DNA of 64,000 nucleotides from Weeksellaceae bacterium (GCA_949788275.1 OX460916.1:2542001-2606000); one strand, 5' to 3'. Positions 53,478-63,637 are shown, numbered from the stretch's first letter. The notes: generated by a model not told the origin, from the letters alone. Numbers and translations: made by a program.

Positions 53478-54179
53478 ATGAAAAGATATACCACAGAAAA
53501 TCAATCGATCAAATATTGGGCAGAGGATGATCGTCCGAGAGAAAAACTGGCTTTAAAAGGGACATCGGTTCTTTCTGATGCCGAATTGTTAGCCATTATC
53601 ATGGGCAGTGGCAACCGAGACGAATCGGCAGTGGAACTCGCCAAACGCATTCTCCAATCGGTCCATCATAATTGGAACGAATTGGCCCGACTAACCATTG
53701 CCGATTTATGCACCTTTAAAGGGATAGGCCAAGCCAAAGCCATTTCCATTATTACGGCCTTAGAAATTGGTAAACGTAGAAATGCCCAAGCGGCCTTAGA
53801 TAAACCAAAGATTGGGTCAAGTAAAGATGCAGCTGCCATCTTACAACAACAACTAGGGGATTTATCGGTTGAAGAATTTTGGGTCATCTACCTCAATCAA
53901 AGCAATAGCCTTCTTCGCGTTGAACAAATTAGCCGCGGCGGAATCAGTCGAACCACGGTTGATATTCGGGTTGTCCTCAAAAAAGGACTGGAACTTATGT
54001 GTACTGGAATGATTTTGGCTCATAATCATCCGTCGGGTAATCTTCAACCCAGTGAAGCCGATCGGTCGTTAACACGAAAAATAAAAGAAGCGGCTAAAAC
54101 GGTTGACATTAATTTACTCGATCATGTAATTATTAGTCAAACCGACTATTACAGCTTTGCCGACAATCAGTTACTTTAA
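53478..54179 (+). CDS. radC: RadC-family JAB-domain protein
   Basis: A 233-residue RadC. N-terminal helix-hairpin-helix part (KGIGQAKAISIITALEIGKR, residues 81-100) and C-terminal JAMM metalloprotease-like domain with His182, His184 and Asp195 (AHNHPSGNLQPSEAD). Despite the name its role in DNA repair is not supported in family studies; linked to DNA uptake or mobile elements in some species. Confidence 0.92.
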   Translation: MKRYTTENQSIKYWAEDDRPREKLALKGTSVLSDAELLAIIMGSGNRDESAVELAKRILQSVHHNWNELARLTIADLCTFKGIGQAKAISIITALEIGKRRNAQAALDKPKIGSSKDAAAILQQQLGDLSVEEFWVIYLNQSNSLLRVEQISRGGISRTTVDIRVVLKKGLELMCTGMILAHNHPSGNLQPSEADRSLTRKIKEAAKTVDINLLDHVIISQTDYYSFADNQLL

Positions 54180-54197
54180 GCAAAATCATCCACCGAT

Positions 54198-54611
54198 TTA
54201 CACCACACTCAATAATTCTTTACCAATACAATGTATACCCTCAATAATTTTCTTTCTTTGTGCTGGTCGTGGTATTTTTAAACCCGATTTATAATGGGAT
54301 AATAACTGCTCGTTAATACCAGTTACTTTATGCAAAGCAGCAAGAGAAATAAATTGTTCGTATTGATGAAAAATGGCAGAAATCATATATTCAAATATAA
54401 TTTGATAATTACCTTCTAAAATATACTTAGGCAATGAATCTCCATCTTCTAAAGAAGATTGAATATGAAAATTAAAAGCTTTTAAAAAATCGGCTTTTAC
54501 AGCATCCATTCTTTTATGCGTTACAAAGACAGTCCCATTCATTTGGTCTGTACCTGCAACAAAATTATCACCACTCCAACTAATATAAACAGTTATTTGT
54601 TTCATCTTCAT
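54198..54611 (-). CDS. hicB: HicB-type antitoxin
   Basis: A 137-residue antitoxin: an N-terminal degraded RNase-H-like HicB fold (ITVYISWSGDNFVAGT) and a C-terminal helix-turn-helix (AALHKVTGINEQLLSHYKSG) for self-repression. It lies 10 bases downstream of the HicA gene on the same strand. Start 54611 or two codons later. Confidence 0.85.
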   Translation of the reverse strand: MKMKQITVYISWSGDNFVAGTDQMNGTVFVTHKRMDAVKADFLKAFNFHIQSSLEDGDSLPKYILEGNYQIIFEYMISAIFHQYEQFISLAALHKVTGINEQLLSHYKSGLKIPRPAQRKKIIEGIHCIGKELLSVV

Positions 54612-54621
54612 ATTGTTTATT

Positions 54622-54816
54622 TTACTTCCAGCCTGCTTGTTTAAAAATGCTATTTAAAATCTCTTGATCTAACGTCTCACTTAATTTCCTATTCAGTGTA
54701 ACCTTTCCTTTTTTATAATCGTGCTTATATTGTCGATGGCTGCCTACTTGTTTATGCAAATACCAACCATCATTTTTCAACATTCGTATAATCTGTCTTA
54801 CGTTATACCGTTTCAC
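54622..54816 (-). CDS. hicA: HicA-type mRNA interferase toxin
   Basis: A 64-residue double-stranded-RNA-binding-fold toxin with catalytic His27 in QVGSHRQYKH and IRMLKNDGWYLHKQ before it. It cleaves mRNA when freed from HicB. The toxin comes first in the operon, as in classical hicAB. Confidence 0.88.
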   Translation of the reverse strand: MKRYNVRQIIRMLKNDGWYLHKQVGSHRQYKHDYKKGKVTLNRKLSETLDQEILNSIFKQAGWK

Positions 54817-54955
54817 AACAATAAATTACAGCCTCTTAAAGGTAATAAAAAGAATACGTTGAAAGAAATTCGTTGAATAAAATCTAAATACTTTTATTGC
54901 TTAAAGCGGGTAAAAGATTTTTCACTAATTTTAAGTTTTTAACGGAAGAGACTTG

Positions 54956-56191
54956 GTGAGCACTACTATTTTAGTTTATACAGCAGTAAGAACAAATCGA
55001 ATCGATTATATTTTCGATTTTATGTTGTGCGAATTTTCTGGGCTTAACCTTAGGTTGATCACCGATCAAGAACAGTTCAATGGCTTTACCGGTGCTAAAA
55101 TTAATTACTCTACGTATCCGCTAAAAGACGGTTTACAGCTCATTCCCGACCCTTTATTAACCGATTCGACTATTCGGCACTCGGTTGATTATAATGACCT
55201 ACAAACCGTCGGAAAATGCTTCTATTGGTTAAGTCGCTATGAAGAATACACCACGAACGAATTCGATGACCATCAGCGATTTTTGGGTTCAACTCTCGAT
55301 TACTCACAACCTTGGGTAGACCAATACTGTCTAGCCATTCAACAACAATTAATCGCTTTGTACCCAACGCTACAGTTTAAACCCCGTCATTTTCAACACA
55401 TCAACACCCATGATGTAGACAATACTTGGAAATACGCCCATCAATCACCCAAACGATTGATCGGTTCATTCCTCAAGAAAATCGTTCATGGGCAATTCAG
55501 CGAAGCCATGGAACAGATGGCTATTTATTGTGGAAAAAAAGAAGATCCCTACCATACCTTTGGGTATTTAGAATCCCTTGCAAAGGAGCACAAAATACAC
55601 ACCATTTTCTTTTGGTTATTGGGCGATTATGATACCTATGACAAGAACCATTCTTGGAAAAATAAAGCCCAACAAAAACAAATTCAAGAATTAGCTCAAT
55701 GGGCAAGTATTGGTATTCATCCTTCGTATGCGTCGAACACCTCCCTAAAAAAATTAGCCGTGGAAGTAAGTCGCTTAGAACAGATACACCCATTAAGCGT
55801 TAAACAATCGCGCCAACATTTTATTAAGCTCCAATTCCCTACAACCTACCAGAAGCTGATTAAGGAAGGAATTCAAGCTGATTACACGATGGGCTTTGCA
55901 CATCGCTTGGGTTTCAGGGCAGGAACGGCAACCCCTTTCCGCTGGTTCGATTTATCGACCAATCAGGAAACAGCACTCAGGGTTTATCCTTTTGTAGCCA
56001 TGGATGTCACCTTAAAAAATTACCTTAACTTGACTCCCCAAGAAGCTATAGAACACTTACAAAATTTGAAGCGTGAAATAAAATGGGTCAATGGAACGTT
56101 TATTACATTGTTTCATCAATCGAATTTTAGCGATGAATGGTTCGAATGGCGCACAGTCTTTGAAAGTATATTCCATGATCAAAAAAATTAA
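54956..56191 (+). CDS. DUF7033/polysaccharide deacetylase-family protein
   Basis: A 411-residue protein starting at a GTG after GGAAGAG (6 bases before); a TTG one codon upstream is the other option and no ATG fits. The N-terminal 120 residues look like the DUF7033 module. HINTHDVDNTWK is a modified deacetylase motif 1, WASIGIHPSYASN replaces motif 2, and FRAGTATPFRWFDL resembles motif 3. It probably edits or deacetylates a surface glycan. It overlaps the next gene by 17 bases. Confidence 0.78.
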   Translation: MSTTILVYTAVRTNRIDYIFDFMLCEFSGLNLRLITDQEQFNGFTGAKINYSTYPLKDGLQLIPDPLLTDSTIRHSVDYNDLQTVGKCFYWLSRYEEYTTNEFDDHQRFLGSTLDYSQPWVDQYCLAIQQQLIALYPTLQFKPRHFQHINTHDVDNTWKYAHQSPKRLIGSFLKKIVHGQFSEAMEQMAIYCGKKEDPYHTFGYLESLAKEHKIHTIFFWLLGDYDTYDKNHSWKNKAQQKQIQELAQWASIGIHPSYASNTSLKKLAVEVSRLEQIHPLSVKQSRQHFIKLQFPTTYQKLIKEGIQADYTMGFAHRLGFRAGTATPFRWFDLSTNQETALRVYPFVAMDVTLKNYLNLTPQEAIEHLQNLKREIKWVNGTFITLFHQSNFSDEWFEWRTVFESIFHDQKN

Positions 56192-57038
56192 ACGCAAAGA
56201 CCTTGATCTTTCAAAATATTCAACATGTCTAGAGAACAGTATCAACTACCGAATTTATGCGGAGTATTGGTATTTGGATTGTTTAACCAACGAGCAATGG
56301 GATTGCTTAGTCTACAACGATTACGAAGCCATTATGCCGTTACCGTATCAAAAAAAAATAGGTCTAAAAATTATTGTTCAACCCGTTTTTTGTCAGCAGT
56401 TGGGCGTATTTTATTCTAAAAAAATTCCGAGAAACATTTTTATCCTTTTTGAAAAAAAATTACAAAGAAACCTAGTTAGAGGTTATCATTTCAATGAAGA
56501 GAATACGTCAGACTTCGAACCAAAAGGTAGGTTACAGGTGAATCAAATTCTTAATCTCAATAAAAATTACGCGGAAGTTTATAAGGGATTTAGAAAAGAC
56601 TTGCGAAAGAAAATTAAAAAACAAGACCATTATTTCATTCGGGAAGTAGAATCAACCGATGGTTATTTTTCGTTAATCAAGCAATTTTATCCTCAACTCA
56701 ATGACCATTTTATAAGACAAGCCAAAGTAATAACTAATGAACTTAGAGAAAAAGATAAACTTTTAAATTATCAAGTTCTCGATTCAGATAATACTATCCT
56801 AAGTCACCGAATTTATGTAAAAAGCAATAATAGGATTATTGTACTTTTATCAGCTCGAAACAAAAACACACAAAACGATTCATCGATTTCAATTATACAT
56901 CACGTCATAAAAGACCATGTAGAGCAGCCATTGTATTTCGATTTTGAGGGCTCATCTCTTGAGGGAGTCAACTTATTCAATAAAAGTTTCGGAAGCACCG
57001 AATCCCATTATACAGTCTATAAAAACGTTTCGTACTAA
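56175..57038 (+). CDS. FemAB/GNAT-like transferase
   Basis: A 287-residue protein without signal peptide. The segment YAEVYKGFRKDLRKKIKKQ followed by a second acyltransferase half (KLLNYQVLDSDNTILSHRIYV, RIIVLLSARNKN, YFDFEGSSLEGVNLFNKSFG) is typical of GNAT/FemABX-like proteins in polysaccharide loci. The start MIKKIKRKDLDL overlaps the previous gene by 17 bases; the open frame upstream of it is a shadow of that gene. Acceptor unknown. Confidence 0.7.
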   Translation: MIKKIKRKDLDLSKYSTCLENSINYRIYAEYWYLDCLTNEQWDCLVYNDYEAIMPLPYQKKIGLKIIVQPVFCQQLGVFYSKKIPRNIFILFEKKLQRNLVRGYHFNEENTSDFEPKGRLQVNQILNLNKNYAEVYKGFRKDLRKKIKKQDHYFIREVESTDGYFSLIKQFYPQLNDHFIRQAKVITNELREKDKLLNYQVLDSDNTILSHRIYVKSNNRIIVLLSARNKNTQNDSSISIIHHVIKDHVEQPLYFDFEGSSLEGVNLFNKSFGSTESHYTVYKNVSY

Positions 57039-57055
57039 AGATTAAACTTTGTATT

Positions 57056-57925
57056 ATGTTACTAAGGACACCCCCAGTTATCTTACCCTTCTATCACACC
57101 GTTTCGGATATCCCTCTAACTCATATTCAACACTTATACAAGGTGAAGAATCTTGATCAATTTCAACGCGAATTAGACTTTTTTCAAAAAAATTATACCG
57201 CTATCTCTGTAGATCATTTAATCGCATACAATAGGGGTGAAAAAACAATTGAACAACCTTCTTTTCATCTGACCTTTGATGATGGACTTAAAGAATGTTC
57301 CAAGATTATAGCTCCAATTTTAAAGGAAAGAGGGTTAGACGCTACATTTTTTATCAATCCGAATTTCATCGATAATGAGCACATTTTTTATCGGTATAAA
57401 GTTAGTATAATCATTGAAAAAATAAAAAGGGATCAACTTAAACAAAAGTTACTTCGCTTTTCAATTAATGATTCTGAGGAGCTTAATAACATAGCACAGG
57501 AAAATAAAATCAATTTCGAAGATTTAGAAATCTATATGAATCATGAAGAAATACAACAATTAATTGATTTAGGATTTACCATTGGTGCCCACTCGATGAG
57601 CCATCCTTATTACAAAGACATTTCGATAGAACAACAGATAACGGAAACCAATAACAGTATCGATTTTATTCAAGAAAAATTTAATCTACCTTACCGAGTT
57701 TTTTCATTTCCATTTACCGACTTTGGCGTAGCAAAAGAGACCTTTGAAGCAATGAATACAGATATTTCATTTGGGACAGCAGGTATTAAAACAGATATAT
57801 TACCCCACCATCTCCAACGTTTACCCATGGACAATTGCCTTGGAAATCCTTCAATTTTTGTCTATAAACATTTGCTTAAATTTACACTACAATCTATTTT
57901 TAACAAACATCAAGTAAAACATTAA
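57056..57925 (+). CDS. polysaccharide deacetylase (NodB type)
   Basis: A 289-residue NodB-fold enzyme: motif 1 TFDDG (residues 73-77, catalytic and metal-binding Asp), motif 2 GAHSMSHP (about 178), and the FPFTDFG segment. It lacks a signal peptide, so it acts on cytoplasmic or lipid-linked glycans. Third gene of the plus-strand polysaccharide operon, 17 bases after the FemAB-like gene. Confidence 0.87.
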   Translation: MLLRTPPVILPFYHTVSDIPLTHIQHLYKVKNLDQFQRELDFFQKNYTAISVDHLIAYNRGEKTIEQPSFHLTFDDGLKECSKIIAPILKERGLDATFFINPNFIDNEHIFYRYKVSIIIEKIKRDQLKQKLLRFSINDSEELNNIAQENKINFEDLEIYMNHEEIQQLIDLGFTIGAHSMSHPYYKDISIEQQITETNNSIDFIQEKFNLPYRVFSFPFTDFGVAKETFEAMNTDISFGTAGIKTDILPHHLQRLPMDNCLGNPSIFVYKHLLKFTLQSIFNKHQVKH

Positions 57926-58292
57926 TCAATTAAAAAATAAGGTGATATGAGTTATTAATGCATTGTCTACTTTGGTCTTATAATCCCTTCATTGCGCAAG
58001 GGATTGAAGCATTTCTTTAGACATTATGCGTTATGAAATCTTAATATGAAAATTTGAGTACCTAGCTAACGTTAGTCTTTGGATTCTTTTTTAAAAAACG
58101 AATAGTATTAAACATTAAAGACCTATTACAGTTACGATGAATTTAATCTGTAAGACTCAAAAAAATGATAAAACAGAGAATTTTCGTCTCAAAAAGCCTG
58201 AAGAAAAACAATTACTCAGCCTATAATCATAGCCTGACAACCAAAAATTATTTTTCTAAAGAGGGGTCAATTGCAAATTCTCATGGTAACAT
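57926..58292. other. intergenic region between two opposed polysaccharide operons
   Basis: 367 bases without a gene. It holds a hairpin AATCCCTT/AAGGGATT whose minus-strand reading GCTTCAATCCCTTGCGC (57994-58010) equals the 3' box of the dispersed repeat family (copy G, partial). No clear terminator for either operon. Confidence 0.55.
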
Positions 58293-59540
58293 TTACAAAC
58301 TGTTTAAATAATTTCTAAAATAATATGCTGATAGAAAACCTGTCAATATAAAGGTGATGGCTAAGGCTATTGCAGCGCCTAATACACCATAAATAGGTAT
58401 TAAAATTAATGAGAGAGCCACCATTATTACCAAAGAAACAATGGATACAATACTATTACTTTTTGCTCTTCCTACTGCTGAGAGAAGATTACTATAAAGA
58501 TTCTTAAAACACATATTCATAGTAACGGCAATTAAAATAACAAATAAAACCTGACCATTGTCGGCATAAGCTTGTCCAAAGAAAAACACCAATAGCCAAT
58601 CTTTTAATAAATAACCGATCAGTAAGATTAAAAGACAAAGAGGTATGAATACTTTATAATAATTTTTTATATAAAAAAGTAAGTAAGCTTTATCTTGATA
58701 GTTCTTCGAAAGTTTAGGATAATCGGTTTGCATAAAAATAAGTGGTAGAAACATTAAATTCATAGGAAGAATAATTGCCACCTTGTATTGAGCTACAGCT
58801 AGCTCATCTAAAAAAAGGCTAATAAGAAATACATCTATTAAAAAAAGCATTTCAGAAAGAAAATAGGTAATTGATGAATTAAGCGAATAGTTCCAAAATG
58901 TTTTCGAGTTGTAATTAAGCGGAAGAGCATAGTGGCCTATAAAAATCTTGCGATTCAAAAAAAGTAATGCCAGCCAGGGTGTAATCACTAACCCTAATAA
59001 ATAACCATAAACGCCTAAATAATAGGTCAATATTAATGTTATAAACAATCCTATCCCATTAATTTTAATACCAATAAGTGCAAATAAATTATTCTCATTC
59101 TGGATTCGATAATAACTTAATATAAAACTATAAAAATACGCACCTATCATTCGGATAACAAAGAAAATAATAATCGTCCATATACTTGGATATTTTAATT
59201 CATTAATCATTGAAATTAAGAAGAATACGATGGTGAGTAAAATATGTCGCTTCAGCCCAAGCTTAAAAATATAATTGGCTAACTGATCTCTGGTTTCCTT
59301 TGTTTTTTCTATAGATCCAAAACGCATTAAACCTTGTACAGACCCTAACCCATTCATGGTCATGAATACACCATACAAAGTGGCTATAATTGTTAATAAT
59401 CCGTAGTCTTCTGCTGTAATCATACGAACTACAAAGATTGTATTAATCAGGGCTACTAATTTTTCAACAATAATGGATAGAAATACGATTATACCTTTAT
59501 TGTTGATAAAATCTTGTAAAAATTTCATTAAGTCTTTCAC
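58293..59540 (-). CDS. polysaccharide flippase (Wzx/MATE-like), copy 1
   Basis: A 415-residue inner membrane protein with about twelve helices and the Polysacc_synt fold (FLSIIVEKLVALINTIFVVRMI at the start, ALIGIKINGIGLFITLILTY midway). It would flip lipid-linked sugar units. The start overlaps the stop of the asparagine-synthase-like gene by 4 bases (ATGA). Last gene of the minus-strand operon. Confidence 0.87.
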   Translation of the reverse strand: MKDLMKFLQDFINNKGIIVFLSIIVEKLVALINTIFVVRMITAEDYGLLTIIATLYGVFMTMNGLGSVQGLMRFGSIEKTKETRDQLANYIFKLGLKRHILLTIVFFLISMINELKYPSIWTIIIFFVIRMIGAYFYSFILSYYRIQNENNLFALIGIKINGIGLFITLILTYYLGVYGYLLGLVITPWLALLFLNRKIFIGHYALPLNYNSKTFWNYSLNSSITYFLSEMLFLIDVFLISLFLDELAVAQYKVAIILPMNLMFLPLIFMQTDYPKLSKNYQDKAYLLFYIKNYYKVFIPLCLLILLIGYLLKDWLLVFFFGQAYADNGQVLFVILIAVTMNMCFKNLYSNLLSAVGRAKSNSIVSIVSLVIMVALSLILIPIYGVLGAAIALAITFILTGFLSAYYFRNYLNSL

Positions 59541-61180
59541 GCAAAAAATCTTTTCATAGCCCCTAATAAACTTAAAGCTATCATTTTTTCGCCAAAAGAG
59601 CCCTTATTAAAAATTTCACGGATATCTTTTTGAAGCTCTATCTCTGTATCGAGCAGTCCTATATTTTTATGATAATATTGATGCAGTTCGTTTTTTATAG
59701 CGTCATTCTCATCAAAGTAAAACTCATAAGCCGTCATCTGTCCTAAGTCATTTCGTTTAAATATTCGATTTAGAATCAAGTTATACATCCTTTTCACCAC
59801 TTTATCTCCAAATTTAGTTTTCCATTTTGCATTTGGACGAAGTAGGGTTCTTTCCCATCGATAATGCGTTGCCTCAGGAAAACATAAGCTCACCCATTCA
59901 ATGTAGATAGCATGATCCATTTTCCATTCTTCAGGTAAACTTTGCGAAAAAGCAAGGAATTCAGGGTGCATAAATGGTGCTGTTTGATAAGAAAATTCTT
60001 CAGCCACATACGAACCTATAACGGAAAAATTGTATCCGAGATTTCTATAATAGAATAATTCTTCCGAATCATATTCAGCGATTACTTGATTAAAGAAGTC
60101 TTGGGATTTTTCGAAATATCTTGGAAATTGAATAATTTTCTCCGTCGTTGGACTTGCTTGATAAGCTTTGGGATTAAATCCGCCCAAGACATCATTACCT
60201 AATTGACCTCCATGAATCAAACCAACATTCTTTTTATCGACTGACTTAAAAGCGAAATTAGTATGTATTCCTCCTGTATAACGTACCATTCCGTCAGAGA
60301 TAGATGTAACCTCATCAATTGATACTAAATACTCTCCTCCATTGAGATAAATACATTGGAGAGGTAAATTATAGTCGGTAGCGATTTGCTTGGCTATTTT
60401 TTCATCCCAATACCCTTTTTGAGAAAAACAAACTACTTGGTCTATTTTGAATCCTTGTTGCATAGCTGAAAACAAGGCGATTCGTGAATCGAGGCCTCCG
60501 CTTAATAAAGCGACTGTTTTTAAACCGAGTTCACTATCCTTTTCATATTCTAAACGAACAGCTTTTTGAAAACGTTGATGCAATCCTTTAATCGCTTCTT
60601 TTTTACTCCCCATAAACTTAGGATAAACAAGTGTATAAAAGCTATTTTCGAGTGTATTTCGATTCATATTTAAACAAATCATTTCAGCATCCCTCAATTT
60701 TTTTATTTCTTTGATTGGCGTTTGATTCTCCAATGTATTTCCTACCGTTAATAAACTATAGGCATAATCAATATCCAAAACGGGTCTATATCCATGAGCT
60801 TTTTGATAATTCACCATATTTAAAAGATCGGTATCTGCTATTAAATGTTGGTTTTTATAGGAATAGAAAACCTTTCGAGTGCCAGTGTAATTTGTAAAAA
60901 CGAAAAGTTTATTCGCATATTTATCCCATAACCAACCACAAAACTCACCTGAAAGTTGTTGTAAAAATAGCTGCTGATTATCACTATATAATGTAATTAA
61001 CAACTCGCCTAGGTTGAGACTTGCGGTTTGTTCTTTTAATTGTGAAGAATTTAAAACAACTCCCTCTAATCCGATTGAAAATTGTGAATCCTCATACATG
61101 AAATTATCAAACTGATTCTCCTTGAAACGGGGCGTGATGATTAACTCATCGTTTAAATATTTGATTCCGAAACCTTTCAT
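59537..61180 (-). CDS. asparagine-synthase-like amidotransferase without N-terminal Cys
   Basis: A 547-residue protein with an N-terminal glutamine-amidotransferase-like half and a C-terminal synthetase half carrying the PP-loop SGGLDSR (227-233). The catalytic Cys2 of class II amidotransferases is absent (the chain starts Met-Lys-Gly), so it cannot use glutamine by the usual way. In sugar clusters such proteins modify glycans or make amide links; role unknown. Overlaps both neighbours by 4 bases. Confidence 0.83.
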   Translation of the reverse strand: MKGFGIKYLNDELIITPRFKENQFDNFMYEDSQFSIGLEGVVLNSSQLKEQTASLNLGELLITLYSDNQQLFLQQLSGEFCGWLWDKYANKLFVFTNYTGTRKVFYSYKNQHLIADTDLLNMVNYQKAHGYRPVLDIDYAYSLLTVGNTLENQTPIKEIKKLRDAEMICLNMNRNTLENSFYTLVYPKFMGSKKEAIKGLHQRFQKAVRLEYEKDSELGLKTVALLSGGLDSRIALFSAMQQGFKIDQVVCFSQKGYWDEKIAKQIATDYNLPLQCIYLNGGEYLVSIDEVTSISDGMVRYTGGIHTNFAFKSVDKKNVGLIHGGQLGNDVLGGFNPKAYQASPTTEKIIQFPRYFEKSQDFFNQVIAEYDSEELFYYRNLGYNFSVIGSYVAEEFSYQTAPFMHPEFLAFSQSLPEEWKMDHAIYIEWVSLCFPEATHYRWERTLLRPNAKWKTKFGDKVVKRMYNLILNRIFKRNDLGQMTAYEFYFDENDAIKNELHQYYHKNIGLLDTEIELQKDIREIFNKGSFGEKMIALSLLGAMKRFFA

Positions 61181-62328
61181 GTTATTTCTTTTAATAATTC
61201 TTGATATATCTGGCTGTATTGCTTCTCAATAACCTCTACTGAAAAATGATTCTTGGCATATGCATTCATTTCGTCTTTTCTAGCAAAAGAAACACCTTTG
61301 ATCACTAAAACCATCTTCTGATAAAGTGCTTCTTCATCTGCTTTTTGAACAATATAGCCAAAATCTTTGGGGAAAAATTCGGTAATTCCACCAACATCAG
61401 TCGCAATAACTGGTAGGCCACAGGCAAAAGCTTCTATTTGTACACAAGGTTGATTTTCGTAATTACTAAACAAGATAAAACAATCGGCTTGGTTCATCTT
61501 CTCACACACCTCGGCATGCACTAAACGACCAAATACGTTGATTTTAGTTTCTAAATGATGTTCTTTAACAAACTCTTTTATAGGCTCCAAATCACCATTT
61601 CCGCCAATGTTGAAGCAGAAATTGTAACCGTCATCACTTAATCGCTTGGCAACATTTAACATCCCTTGAATGTTTTTATGTTCGTAGCCCAAATGTGATA
61701 CGTGTAAAAAAGCAGGTGTAGAACGATCTCCCTTTCCATAAACCCCAAAAGCAGCCACATTCACTACATTGGGAATAACTTGCGTTTTCTGAATTGGATA
61801 AACTTTTTTCACCTTCTCTTCAAGATCTTTGGATACCGCAGCGAGGTAATCGACTTTTTTTAATATTTGGCGAATTAAAAAGCGTTTATACAAGGCAAGC
61901 GTTCTAAAATTTTCAGGTGAATAAGCGGTCCAATGTTCGGTTAAAACAAGGTGTTTCTTATATTTCCTCTTTAAGAATAGGGCAACTAATCCGGCTGGAT
62001 AAGTAACATGAAGATGAATTACATCAAACAACTTTACTCGTTTAACGCCCAAAAGAAAAGCTTGAACTAAAAAAAGGAGATTCAATGGTGAAAAAAAAGA
62101 GGGTCGGAAATAAACAATTATTTCACGTACACCGCGATTCACCGAATCGGTCACCAAATACTTTTCTTTCAATTGTTCATCCTTTAGCGCATGCACAACC
62201 GTTATCTCATAGCCTAATGCGATTGCTTGTGCATGCCGCTGGATAAAATCACCGTTATCCAAAAGTATTCGATTTGGGTACCAAGAGGCCAAAAAGAGGA
62301 TATGTTTTTTAGAAGTAGATAAAGGCAT
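61177..62328 (-). CDS. glycosyltransferase family 4
   Basis: A 383-residue GT-B enzyme: N-terminal FLASWYPNRILLDNGDFIQRHA, the C-terminal FNIGGNGDLEPIKEFVKEH and the nucleotide-sugar site IEAFACGLPVIATDVGGITE. Builds the repeat unit of the surface polysaccharide; sugar unknown. Overlaps the downstream gene by 4 bases and the flippase gene upstream by one. Confidence 0.9.
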   Translation of the reverse strand: MPLSTSKKHILFLASWYPNRILLDNGDFIQRHAQAIALGYEITVVHALKDEQLKEKYLVTDSVNRGVREIIVYFRPSFFSPLNLLFLVQAFLLGVKRVKLFDVIHLHVTYPAGLVALFLKRKYKKHLVLTEHWTAYSPENFRTLALYKRFLIRQILKKVDYLAAVSKDLEEKVKKVYPIQKTQVIPNVVNVAAFGVYGKGDRSTPAFLHVSHLGYEHKNIQGMLNVAKRLSDDGYNFCFNIGGNGDLEPIKEFVKEHHLETKINVFGRLVHAEVCEKMNQADCFILFSNYENQPCVQIEAFACGLPVIATDVGGITEFFPKDFGYIVQKADEEALYQKMVLVIKGVSFARKDEMNAYAKNHFSVEVIEKQYSQIYQELLKEIT

Positions 62329-63584
62329 TATTCATCCAGTTTATATCGTTTTAATTCGCGCATCACCACATACAATTGAACTAAATAACCGATGCCTGCA
62401 AAGAAAGAATACAAGGATAACGTTAAAAGAATGTTTTTATTGATTCCTCCAATTACACAGGTGATAACGGTTACCAACACCAAGTAAATATTGAAGTAAA
62501 GCGCATAATGATTCTTCTTAATCACCACCACAATTGGGGCAATTGGGTTCATGGCACTACGGCATAAAATCCAGAACGACAAAATTAAGGTCATCGTGGA
62601 TAAACCTTTCCATTCTGGTCCTAAAATCCATTCGAGTACATAAATACCCAATGTGTTCATGCCTATCAAAAACAGAAAAATAGCGCCAACATTGTAAAGA
62701 ATCACTTTTTTAGACAAAGCATATAAATCGTGGGCTCTATGTTCAACCATTCCAGCTGTTTTCTGAAAGAATACTTTCGACATGGAGTTGGATAAAAGAA
62801 TAAGAGGGGTTACCAATACCTTCGCCGATAGCGCATAAAAGCCTACATCTTCTTTGGTAAAGTAGAACACAATCACCAAGGTCATTAAATTATTGGCAAT
62901 AACATTCAACGAATCAGAGGGCAGTGTATATTTTACAATTTCCTTATTCTTTAAAATCGTTTTCTTGGCTAATCCCCAGTTAATCGCCGTAAAACGTCCT
63001 CGTGTAATTGAAAAATAATAAGCACACGAAACCATAGTACCGAAAATAGTTCCATAGATTAATCCGTTTTCCATATACCCCAATAGGTAAAAGATAACTT
63101 GAAAGATGACAGAGAAGATGGCATTAATCACTAGCCCTGTGGAAATAAATTTGAAGAATTTGTACTTCGTAAAAAGAGAATTCTGAATATTATTCCAAGC
63201 CGTAAATAAACCAGCAACACAACTTAAAAAAACCACAAATAGGGATGTGCGTAAACTGAAAATCTCTTCCACAACACAGTAGCCAAGGAAAAAGATAAAA
63301 GTAGCCAACGAACTAATCACCAACAATGCGGAGAATAAATTCCGAATCGCTTTGGATGATTTCGAAATCACAAAAATATTTTCTAATCGAAAGGTGGTTA
63401 ACACGGAGAGAATCGCCACAAAACTAAGGAAAGCATTGTAGGTACCATTATTTTCGGGGCCATACAAACGCGCCAATACAAAACCACCCAATACCATAAT
63501 CAACTGCGCTAGGGTATTACCAGCAAGTAGGGCTAAAACACCTTTGGCATTTTTGGTTTTAAATTTATCTAATTTCGATTTCAA
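62328..63584 (-). CDS. polysaccharide flippase (Wzx-like), copy 2
   Basis: A 418-residue protein with about twelve membrane helices, Polysacc_synt family (LALLAGNTLAQLIMVLGGFVLARLYGPENNG at the N-terminus in pieces, SLRTSLFVVFLSCVAGLF). First gene of the four-gene minus-strand operon. Two flippases in one operon suggest two lipid-linked products or a division of labour. Confidence 0.87.
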   Translation of the reverse strand: MKSKLDKFKTKNAKGVLALLAGNTLAQLIMVLGGFVLARLYGPENNGTYNAFLSFVAILSVLTTFRLENIFVISKSSKAIRNLFSALLVISSLATFIFFLGYCVVEEIFSLRTSLFVVFLSCVAGLFTAWNNIQNSLFTKYKFFKFISTGLVINAIFSVIFQVIFYLLGYMENGLIYGTIFGTMVSCAYYFSITRGRFTAINWGLAKKTILKNKEIVKYTLPSDSLNVIANNLMTLVIVFYFTKEDVGFYALSAKVLVTPLILLSNSMSKVFFQKTAGMVEHRAHDLYALSKKVILYNVGAIFLFLIGMNTLGIYVLEWILGPEWKGLSTMTLILSFWILCRSAMNPIAPIVVVIKKNHYALYFNIYLVLVTVITCVIGGINKNILLTLSLYSFFAGIGYLVQLYVVMRELKRYKLDE

Positions 63585-63623
63585 TTGTGGTTTTGCTTAA
63601 ACAACAAATTTACATAAATTGCT

Positions 63624-63631
63624 TAGCTTTG
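63624..63631 (+). promoter_or_regulatory. -7 box of the HAD hydrolase
   Basis: TAGCTTTG 6 bases before the ATG, again leaving almost no leader. Confidence 0.5.
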
Positions 63632-63637
63632 CACACT

